Source: a bacterium
GTDB lineage: Bacteria; Desulfobacterota; S145-22
Assembly: GCA_027073795.1 (NCBI GenBank)
Contig: JALTEW010000520.1
Location: 1-14,262 of the forward strand
Direction of reading: 5' to 3'
DNA length: 14,262 bases
Part shown: positions 7,084-12,929 of the stretch, one piece after another
How the letters are laid out: the number at the start of each line of letters is the position of its first letter
How positions within the stretch are numbered: the stretch's first letter is position 1
Notes under the pieces: model-generated
What the model was told of the DNA's origin: nothing
Seen by the model: the letters and a program-made list of their open reading frames with translations, nothing else
The model's database searches: none
Translations under genes and position numbers: made by a program

Positions 7084-8301
7084 ATGGCAGGTCCAGTTGA
7101 TATTTTCAGATCGGGAAAAATAAAGGGAATGAAAAATTTTGGTCCTGTATATGAATGGGTTGAGGGACGTGCCTCATTATTTTTAGATGAGATTGCCTTT
7201 GGGGGTTTACAGGGAGGGATTCTGTGTTATTATAATCCTCCCGTGCATCAGGTGGGGAACCCGGGGCTGGATGCTTACCATGCTGCACTGGATAGGATCT
7301 TTGAAAAGAAGATCGGCGCATGGTCTTTCCTGATATTTCATGGGGGGTGTGACCCCGTCCACGCGGGGGGAGACCTGAAAGAGAGCTTGAACCGTTTGAC
7401 GGAAACCATTGAAAAGCGGAAAGAGCTTGAAAAACAGGGGCGTTCCCGGGAAGAGATAGAGGCCCTTTATGCATGGGGAGACAGACGAATAGAGAAGGGT
7501 GTTGGGTTGTATAAGAGGATTCGAGAGGTTTCTGGTCAGTTGAGAACCCTTGCAATATGCGGGGGTGGCACGCGATTTGGTGGTTCAGCGGAAATAACAT
7601 TGATGACGGATGTCTTAATTGGGGACTCCCGTTCGGGGATGTGTTTCAGTGAGGCCATGATTGGGCTCATTCCCGGGTGGTCTGGTGTGGGTAGGGCTTA
7701 TACAAAGGCAGGGTACTTGAATGCGAAGTTTATGGCTTCAACAAGTCGGGAGACCAAGGCGGCCGATTTGAAGGCGTGTGGTATCTACAATGAGATTGTT
7801 GAGGTTTCCGATCCCTTTCCCAGAAAGGAGCGATCCGATGATCCCCAGAAGGACAAGGCGCGGTACGCCGATGCCCTCCAGGCTCACAACGACAAAGTAG
7901 GTGCCAGGCTTGCCTCGGTTGCCTTGGAACTGGCAACTTGCCCGAAACATCAGGTTCCGGTCCTGAGGGGAAAAGACAGGAAGGTGCTGGCAACGGACAG
8001 GGAGATCGAGGAAGAGGTCTCGAGACGGGTTAACCCCATGACCTATGAAGGATTGTGGGGGAAACCCCTTAAAGAGGTCAAGGAAGAGATTAAAAGGTTG
8101 GGAAAACCCCTTGCGCCCCAGTCCATCAAGGAACTAAACCGGTTGTTTGAGGCCTATCCGGAGATGAAGTTTGAGGAAGAGAAGTTTGTGGAAGATGAGT
8201 TAAAGGCGGACTCCCGTCTTTACAGGGACCCCCGATTTCGGTTGGGGATTATTGCAACCTTAGAACAAAAAGTCGCAGATTTTAGGGAGGTGCACGAATG
8301 A
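7084..8301 (+). CDS. Enlarged crotonase (enoyl-CoA hydratase/isomerase) superfamily enzyme
   Basis: This is a crotonase-fold enzyme of 405 residues, against about 260 for standard hydratases. The core is recognisable: HGGCDPVHAGGDLKE (86-100) corresponds to the first oxyanion loop and FGGSAEITLMTDVLIGD (165-181) to the second. GLIPGWSG (194-201) is the family GLIPG loop. Glu170 and Glu190 lie 20 residues apart, like the two catalytic glutamates of rat enoyl-CoA hydratase (Glu144, Glu164), so a hydratase or hydrolase reaction is plausible. Additions are an N-terminal extension of about 40 residues, a charged helical insert around 104-150 and a long C-terminal helical region. It is separated from the upstream gene by 100 bases, has AAGGAGG at 7070-7076 seven bases before the ATG, and overlaps gcdA by four bases (ATGA). 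The exact substrate is unknown; co-translation with gcdA suggests a glutaconyl-CoA-like or methylglutaconyl-CoA-like compound. Confidence 0.82.
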   Translation: MAGPVDIFRSGKIKGMKNFGPVYEWVEGRASLFLDEIAFGGLQGGILCYYNPPVHQVGNPGLDAYHAALDRIFEKKIGAWSFLIFHGGCDPVHAGGDLKESLNRLTETIEKRKELEKQGRSREEIEALYAWGDRRIEKGVGLYKRIREVSGQLRTLAICGGGTRFGGSAEITLMTDVLIGDSRSGMCFSEAMIGLIPGWSGVGRAYTKAGYLNAKFMASTSRETKAADLKACGIYNEIVEVSDPFPRKERSDDPQKDKARYADALQAHNDKVGARLASVALELATCPKHQVPVLRGKDRKVLATDREIEEEVSRRVNPMTYEGLWGKPLKEVKEEIKRLGKPLAPQSIKELNRLFEAYPEMKFEEEKFVEDELKADSRLYRDPRFRLGIIATLEQKVADFREVHE

Positions 8302-10037
8302 GGAAGTATTTTGAGAAAATGCAAGAATTTGGAAAACCACTGAACGAGAAGCAGATTGAGCGAATGGAAGAAAATGTCAAACAGATTAAACAGGTGGAGG
8401 AGGAAGTTGCCAAAGAGGTGGAGCGGGTAAAGAATGCCGGCTTGCCGGCTGAGCGAATCAACAAACGCGGCCAGTTAACGGTTTGGCAGCGGCTTGAATA
8501 TCTCGTTGATCCTGGGACCTGGTGCCCTCTTCACACACTCTACAACCCGAAGAGCAATGAGGAAGGAACCACGGGTGTCATCGATGGTCTGGGAAAGATT
8601 AGTGGGCGTTGGGCTGTTATTATCGGGTTTGATAACAAGGTTATTGCCGGGGCGTGGATATCAGGGCAGGCTGAAAATATCCTCCGAGTTACAGATATGG
8701 CAAAACGGCTGCATATTCCCCTTGTCTGGCTGGTTAACTGCAGTGGTGTGAAGCTAACGGAACAGCAGGAAGTTTACGCGGACAGACGCGGTGGCGGAAC
8801 GACCTTCTTCCGGCACGCTGAGCTTGAGAAGATGGGGATCCCTGTTCTGGCTGGTGTGTATGGGACCAACCCGGCGGGGGGTGGATACCAGGGGATCAGC
8901 CCCACGTACATCATTGCCCATAAGGATGCCAACATCGCCGTGGGGGGTGGTGGCATCGTGGGTGGGATGAGCCCCAAAGGCCATTTCGATTTGGAAGGTG
9001 CGCTTCAGCTCATCGAGGCGACAAGACACTTCAAGGCAGTCCCGCCGGGCCGGGTAGAGATTCATTACAACGAAACAGGATTTTTTAAAGAGGTTTATGA
9101 GACGGAAGAGGGGGTTTTAGATGCCCTCAAACGCCTGGTGAAGGATATGCCGGCCTATAATCCCAGTTTCTTCAGAGTGGCGGAGCCCAAGGAACCCAAG
9201 CTTAGCCCCGAGGACATCAACCGGATTGTCCCCTTCAACCAGAAGATGGTTTATAGTTTTGATGAGGTTTTGGCACGGTTGGTAGATGGCAGCGAGCATA
9301 TGGAATTTCGCCCCGATTACGGCCCCGAGGTTTACACCGGATTGGTAAAGGTAGATGGATTTCTTGTAGGTGCTATCGGGAATCGCCAAGGTTTTCTGGG
9401 CAAGGACTATCCAGAGTATGCCGAGGGGAAATATATTGGTGTGGGAGGAAAACTCTATCGTCAGGGATTGATCAAGTTGAACGAATTTGTCACCCTGTGC
9501 GGAAGGGATCGGATTCCCATTATCTGGTTTCAGGATACCACGGGGATTGATGTCGGCGATATTGCAGAAAAGGCGGAATTGCTGGGTCTCGGGCAGGCCT
9601 TGATTTACTCCATCGAACAAACCGATCTCCCCATGATGTTGACGGTACTGCGGAAGGGTACGGCGGCGGCCCATTATATCATGGGCGGACCGACGGCCAA
9701 CAATAACAACGTGTTTACCTTGGGGACTCCAACCACAGAAATTTACGTCATGCATGGTGAAACAGCAGCAGCAGCGTCGTTTTCCAGAAGGCTGGTTAAG
9801 GAACAGGATGCCGAGCGTCCCTTAGAACCCGTTATAGACAAAATGAACGCCCTTGCGCAGCAATATTACGACCAGTCAAGACCAACCTATTGTGCTATTC
9901 GCGGGTTTGTAGATGAGGTGGTTTCCTTTGCGGATATACGCAGATACATGGTGGCCTTTACAGGTGCGGCCTACCAGAACCCTGTCTCTATCTGCCCGCA
10001 TCATCACCTGATGACGCCTCGGATTATCAAGGGGTAA
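8298..10037 (+). CDS. gcdA: Glutaconyl-CoA decarboxylase alpha subunit family carboxyltransferase (GcdA type)
   Basis: The GcdA carboxyltransferase moves the gamma-carboxyl group of glutaconyl-CoA to biotin; in the full enzyme a membrane subunit then releases CO2 and pumps sodium. The 579-residue product is close to the roughly 587 residues of the Acidaminococcus protein and, as recalled, is similar along its length: M-R-K-Y-F-E-K-M start, NKRGQLTVWQRLEYLVDPG (about 55-73), GTNPAGGGYQGISPT, PKGHFDLE, GGKLYRQGLIKLNEFVTLC, IWFQDTTGIDVGDIAEKAEL and the closing NPVSICPHHH. The start is fixed by AGGGAGG at 8284-8290, seven bases before the ATG overlapping the crotonase stop. No beta, gamma or biotin-carrier gene is in the window. 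Because 3-methylglutaconyl-CoA is carboxylated at the same gamma position, a methylcrotonyl/methylglutaconyl-CoA substrate is also possible. Proteins of this family also occur in anaerobic benzoate and glutarate degraders. Confidence 0.92.
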   Translation: MRKYFEKMQEFGKPLNEKQIERMEENVKQIKQVEEEVAKEVERVKNAGLPAERINKRGQLTVWQRLEYLVDPGTWCPLHTLYNPKSNEEGTTGVIDGLGKISGRWAVIIGFDNKVIAGAWISGQAENILRVTDMAKRLHIPLVWLVNCSGVKLTEQQEVYADRRGGGTTFFRHAELEKMGIPVLAGVYGTNPAGGGYQGISPTYIIAHKDANIAVGGGGIVGGMSPKGHFDLEGALQLIEATRHFKAVPPGRVEIHYNETGFFKEVYETEEGVLDALKRLVKDMPAYNPSFFRVAEPKEPKLSPEDINRIVPFNQKMVYSFDEVLARLVDGSEHMEFRPDYGPEVYTGLVKVDGFLVGAIGNRQGFLGKDYPEYAEGKYIGVGGKLYRQGLIKLNEFVTLCGRDRIPIIWFQDTTGIDVGDIAEKAELLGLGQALIYSIEQTDLPMMLTVLRKGTAAAHYIMGGPTANNNNVFTLGTPTTEIYVMHGETAAAASFSRRLVKEQDAERPLEPVIDKMNALAQQYYDQSRPTYCAIRGFVDEVVSFADIRRYMVAFTGAAYQNPVSICPHHHLMTPRIIKG

Positions 10038-10040
10038 ACC

Positions 10041-10065
10041 AAGAGGGGGGGCTCCCCCCCCTCTT
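10041..10065 (+). other. Perfect G/C-run hairpin between gcdA and the lyase-like gene
   Basis: An 11-bp stem (AAGAGGGGGGG with its complement) closes over a three-base loop (CTC, 10052-10054). It begins four bases after the gcdA stop and has no following U-run, so it is probably not a complete terminator. A role in 3' stability or partial read-through is inference. Confidence 0.6.
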
Positions 10066-10072
10066 ACAAAGG

Positions 10073-10079
10073 AAGGAGG
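10073..10079 (+). promoter_or_regulatory. Ribosome binding site choosing between two ATG codons
   Basis: AAGGAGG lies only two bases before ATG 10082 but eight bases before ATG 10088, which makes the second ATG (M-K-Y-K-L) the likelier start of the lyase-like gene. Confidence 0.75.
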
Positions 10080-10087
10080 CGATGGGG

Positions 10088-11380
10088 ATGAAATATAAAT
10101 TATCGTTTCCGGAGCGTGTGGAAATTGGGGACCTCACGGTGCGTGACGGGATGCAGGCACTGGAACATGTCTACAGCACGGAAGAGAAACTTGCCATCGT
10201 GGAGGAGCTTATCCTGGCCGGTTTTGAACACGTGGAGGTTACGAACTTTGGTCATCCAAAGTACCTGCCCCAGTTTGCGGATGCTGAGGAGTTACTGGAG
10301 CGCTTGTTCCAGAGCAAACGGGTGGGGCACCTTCTTAAACAGAACGGTGGAAAGGTGCTGGTGACAGCCATCACGATCAATGAGAGGGCCTGTACGCGCG
10401 CCTTGGATTTCAAGGCGAAGCATGGCGTGGGGCCTGATATCGTCTTGCAAATGGTCTCCACCGACCCGGTTCATCACAAAACGAATTCTGGCATGACGCT
10501 GGATGACTACTGGAAGATGACGGAGCGGTGTACCAAGATGGTTAATGAACAGGGTATCCAAATGTGCGGAACGGTCAGCACCATCTGGGGATCACCCATG
10601 GAAGGGGCCCGGGTGACGGACCTGAAAAAGGCTGTGGAGTTTTCCAAAATCTATCTGGATTTAGGGGCAAGTTACATCGAGCAAGCGGACCATGATGGCT
10701 CAGGTGACCCTGCGCGGGTCTATGAGTATTTTTCCATGATTCTCGATCCTGACCTCATGGGAAAATGGGCAGATCCCAAGTATCACCTGGCCCATTTTCA
10801 TACCTCACGCGGCATGGGGCTTGCTAATGTCCTGGCGGCATTGCAAGCGGGCATCTACCGGTTCGAATCAACCCTGAGCGGCATCGGCGGTCAGCCGGCC
10901 AATATGATTGACGGAAAGCTTGTCAGTGGAACCGGGAAGTATTATCATAAAGAACACCTGCTTTCCGGATTGGTGACCACGGAAGACCTTGTGGTGATGA
11001 TGGAGAGTATGGGTGTCAAAACGGGTGTAGACATTCCCAAATTGTTGGATCTCGGAAGAAAATTCAGGGATGAATATCTCACCATCTCGTCAGAGCAGAT
11101 GGATACCATCGTGACAGCGGTATCAGAGTTCACCGGTGTTTCAAAGGATCGCCTGCTTGGGTTGAGGGATTCGGATGAAGACCTCGATACCTTTGTTGAA
11201 GAGGCGGTGAAGTTTATCGTAAAACCTGGTGAAGAGGAACCAAAACGTATCCGTGAGAGCCTGATGCAACTTTTCAGGTCCCTTCAGGGATACCTCAAAA
11301 GGGGTATGTGGGGCGTGTCACGCGCGGAAACGATTGTGTCCGATGTACCACCGTCTCCGTTTTTGGAAAACCTGTTATAG
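10088..11380 (+). CDS. Divergent HMG-CoA-lyase-like DRE-TIM metallolyase
   Basis: This is a member of the HMG-CoA lyase/pyruvate carboxyltransferase-like TIM-barrel family, which cleaves or forms C-C bonds by aldol/Claisen-type chemistry. From ATG 10088 it has 430 residues, longer than the 300-325 of HMG-CoA lyase. Compared with the human enzyme, conserved residues are the Arg-Asp of VRDGMQ (R41, D42), the Glu of VEVTNF (E72), the Asp of QADHDG (D204) and both metal histidines in AHFH (H233, H235). Two hallmark positions are lost: the catalytic Cys266 loop GGCPY reads GGQPA, and metal ligand Asn275 aligns with Leu in SGLVTTED. About 17 extra residues sit between these two sites. It closes the operon, followed by a terminator. 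Family membership is clear, but true HMG-CoA cleavage is doubtful; a different acyl-CoA aldol cleavage or condensation is possible. Confidence 0.83.
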   Translation: MKYKLSFPERVEIGDLTVRDGMQALEHVYSTEEKLAIVEELILAGFEHVEVTNFGHPKYLPQFADAEELLERLFQSKRVGHLLKQNGGKVLVTAITINERACTRALDFKAKHGVGPDIVLQMVSTDPVHHKTNSGMTLDDYWKMTERCTKMVNEQGIQMCGTVSTIWGSPMEGARVTDLKKAVEFSKIYLDLGASYIEQADHDGSGDPARVYEYFSMILDPDLMGKWADPKYHLAHFHTSRGMGLANVLAALQAGIYRFESTLSGIGGQPANMIDGKLVSGTGKYYHKEHLLSGLVTTEDLVVMMESMGVKTGVDIPKLLDLGRKFRDEYLTISSEQMDTIVTAVSEFTGVSKDRLLGLRDSDEDLDTFVEEAVKFIVKPGEEEPKRIRESLMQLFRSLQGYLKRGMWGVSRAETIVSDVPPSPFLENLL

Positions 11381-11410
11381 GAAGTTCACACGCAACCAGC
11401 AATCAAAAGA

Positions 11411-11438
11411 GCGGTCTCATACCAGAGGCCGTTTTTTT
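11411..11438 (+). terminator. Rho-independent terminator of the acyl-CoA operon
   Basis: The stem CGGTCTC (11412-11418) pairs with GAGGCCG (11425-11431), with one G-T wobble and a six-base loop, directly followed by seven T residues (11432-11438). It lies 30 bases after the stop of the lyase-like gene. Confidence 0.85.
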
Positions 11439-11660
11439 GTCAGGCAGGAAAAAGACAATCCGTCACACAAGGGGAGCACTGGGGCCACAGATTTTCGGGA
11501 GGCGAGGGGTCACCCATTAAAGGGCGTGTCCCAGTGAAATAGGCTACGCATTTCACGGGATAAATCAAGATAAAAAACACCTCACCTCTCGCCTCGCTTC
11601 CTTAGTCGGATGAACCTTAAAAAAATAGTGAAAAAATGGGTGAGGTCCAATATCCGGGTA
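11439..11660. other. Non-coding region with nested inverted repeats, no recognised RNA family
   Basis: No credible gene is seen here. A 12-bp imperfect inverted repeat has arms at 11499-11510 (GAGGCGAGGGGT) and 11584-11595, with one G-T pair. Inside it a hairpin at 11529-11560 pairs TCCC(A)GTGAAAT with ATTTCACGGGA around a nine-base loop, with one bulged A. The downstream arm region also contains ACCTCACC (about 11580-11587), which complements GGTGAGGT (11639-11646), so the two pairings compete. This could be a small RNA, an attenuator-like element or a remnant; the strand is undecided. It does not match a preQ1 riboswitch and lies upstream of the queF promoter. Confidence 0.4.
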
Positions 11661-11690
11661 TTGACACAGCTGGAGGTTCTTGGTTAATAT
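11661..11690 (+). promoter_or_regulatory. Sigma70-type promoter for queF
   Basis: A perfect TTGACA -35 box (11661-11666) is followed by a -10 box TAATAT (11685-11690) at 18-base spacing, or TTAATA (11684-11689) at 17. Transcription would start near 11697, leaving a leader of about 34 bases before the queF ATG, too short for a large aptamer. Confidence 0.75.
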
Positions 11691-11730
11691 TGCATGTCTA
11701 AGTAGGAAGTAGAGAAAGGTGAAGTAAATA

Positions 11731-12159
11731 ATGCCTAAAGCGGAAGGGAAGGTGATTGAATGGAAATCGGAAGAGGCTATCCAAACGGGGTGGCTGGAGG
11801 CGCTTCCGTATCAAGGAGAGCCCCAGATGATAACCTACACGACGGAGGAGTTTTCCGCCGTATGCCCCTTCTCGGGCCTGCCTGATTACGGGCGCCTCAC
11901 CATTCGGTATATTCCCAATGAAAAACTGGTCGAGTTGAAATCCCTCAAGTACTATATTGTCTCTTTTCGTCAGGTTGGGATCTATCAGGAAAATGCCTTG
12001 ATACGAATCTACAAGGATTTGATGGTACTTCTCGATCCCCGTTATCTGAAGGCGACGCTTGAATACAATCAGCGAGGGGGGATTAAGGCCATTTGTGGAA
12101 AGGCCAGCGCCCCTAACGCTGTTGTGGAAAAGCTTTTATATCCGACGCCTGAAGTCTGA
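11731..12159 (+). CDS. queF: NADPH-dependent 7-cyano-7-deazaguanine (preQ0) reductase, QueF
   Basis: QueF reduces the nitrile preQ0 to the aminomethyl compound preQ1, a cytosolic step in making tRNA queuosine. At 142 residues this is the short, single-module YkvM type. The catalytic thiol is Cys45 in AVCPFSG and the proton-donor Asp is Asp52 in GLPDYG, with the same seven-residue spacing as Cys55/Asp62 of the Bacillus subtilis enzyme. The QueF motif E-L-K-S-L-K-Y-Y is at 68-75, and RGGI near the C-terminus is typical. The substrate-binding Glu is kept (Glu87), but the adjacent His96 of the Bacillus enzyme aligns with Gln86. A Shine-Dalgarno AAGGTG (11716-11721) and the promoter at 11661 support this start. 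It heads a two-gene unit with the transporter downstream. Confidence 0.95.
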   Translation: MPKAEGKVIEWKSEEAIQTGWLEALPYQGEPQMITYTTEEFSAVCPFSGLPDYGRLTIRYIPNEKLVELKSLKYYIVSFRQVGIYQENALIRIYKDLMVLLDPRYLKATLEYNQRGGIKAICGKASAPNAVVEKLLYPTPEV

Positions 12160-12184
12160 ATATACTTTGATCGACGCGATATCC

Positions 12185-12796
12185 ATGCAACCCGAAGAAA
12201 AATACGCTGCCTTGACCGCTGTGTTTGTTCTCGCCCTTGCGGCAGCCAACGTGATTGCCTCCAAGGTCATCATGATCTTCGGCCTTTCCGCGCCTGCCGG
12301 CATCATTGTTTATCCCGTTACCTTCATGGTCACGGATGTAGTTTCAGAGGTGTATGGAAAGCACTATTCCAAACGGGTGGTCTGGACCGGATTTGCCATG
12401 ATGCTTCTGTTACTTGCTATCACGCAGGTTGCCATTTGGCTTCCGCCCACACCGTTTTATAAGCAGCAGGGGGCCTTTAAGCAGATTTTTAGCGCCTCCG
12501 CCCGCATTATTATCGCCTCCCTGATTGCCTACCTGGCTAGTCAGACATGTGATGTCGCCCTTTTCCATTTCTGGCGCAATGTGACGAATGCCCGCTATCT
12601 GTGGATACGCAATAACCTTTCCACCATGACCTCCCAGTTCATCGACACGGTTCTGTTCATTCTAATTGCCTTTTACGGTATCTATAGCCTCCCGGATTGC
12701 CTGCGCCTGATCGGGGGGCAATACCTCTTCAAGTTTGTTTTTGCCGTTCTGGATACCCCGTTTGTCTATCTGGGAGTCTGGTGGGCAAAAAAGTGA
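12185..12796 (+). CDS. yhhQ: YhhQ-family queuosine precursor transporter
   Basis: This family (DUF165/VUT, QPTR) imports queuosine precursors such as preQ0 and preQ1 across the inner membrane. From ATG 12185 the product has 203 residues, near the size of E. coli YhhQ (221). Membrane segments are visible at about residues 8-30, 34-50, 61-85, 100-122, 146-168 and 175-200. Family landmarks are VIASKV in the first helix, VTFMVTDVVSEVYGK after the second, and a late FIDTVLFILIAFYG helix. The start is not certain: the frame is open back to 12059 inside queF, and a TTG at 12167 is an alternative, but hydrophobic homology begins just after ATG 12185. No clear Shine-Dalgarno is seen, suggesting coupling to queF, whose stop is 25 bases upstream. 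The pair makes functional sense: import of preQ0, then reduction by QueF. Confidence 0.9.
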   Translation: MQPEEKYAALTAVFVLALAAANVIASKVIMIFGLSAPAGIIVYPVTFMVTDVVSEVYGKHYSKRVVWTGFAMMLLLLAITQVAIWLPPTPFYKQQGAFKQIFSASARIIIASLIAYLASQTCDVALFHFWRNVTNARYLWIRNNLSTMTSQFIDTVLFILIAFYGIYSLPDCLRLIGGQYLFKFVFAVLDTPFVYLGVWWAKK

Positions 12797-12808
12797 AAGA
12801 AGAGAAGT

Positions 12809-12849
12809 GCTGGGGGCCGAGTGTTGACTGAATGTTCGGGGCCCCAAGC
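12809..12849. other. GC-rich hairpin after yhhQ
   Basis: GC-T-GGGG-(G)-CCGA (12809-12820) can pair with TCGG-(GG)-CCCC and a short AAGC tail (12836-12849), with small bulges and a 15-base loop. It follows the yhhQ stop by 13 bases but has no U-run on either strand. It may be a rho-assisted or weak 3' end; function is uncertain. Confidence 0.4.
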
Positions 12850-12901
12850 TCAATCCGTAGGTCGTAAAGTGTGAATCATAAGATGTGAAATAGTGAAGAA
12901 A

Positions 12902-12929
12902 AGATTAAACTTTTTTCTCTGTTTAATCT
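12902..12929 (-). terminator. Probable terminator overlapping the stop of the FwdA-like gene
   Basis: A perfect 9-bp inverted repeat, AGATTAAAC (12902-12910) and GTTTAATCT (12921-12929), surrounds a ten-base loop. On the minus strand it is followed by a T-rich run (TTTCTTC), and the TAA stop of the minus-strand gene lies inside the stem. The stem is AT-rich, so termination may be weak. Confidence 0.55.

Noticed and set aside
7084..8301. 6-oxocyclohex-1-ene-1-carbonyl-CoA hydrolase (BamA/Oah) of benzoate degradation
   Set aside because: It is of similar length and plausible next to gcdA, but the motifs do not follow those I recall for BamA/Oah, and no benzoyl-CoA reductase genes are in the window.
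9117..9755. Long minus-strand open frame (212 codons) opposite gcdA
   Set aside because: It is antisense to conserved GcdA sequence, with no domain and no upstream signals; it is a shadow frame.
11308..11537. Short open frames over the end of the lyase gene and its terminator
   Set aside because: They overlap the lyase gene in other frames, run through a clear terminator, have no Shine-Dalgarno and no recognisable protein features.
11697..11730. PreQ1 riboswitch in the queF leader
   Set aside because: The leader from the predicted start site is only about 34 bases and lacks the C-rich loop and the A-rich tail of known preQ1 aptamers.
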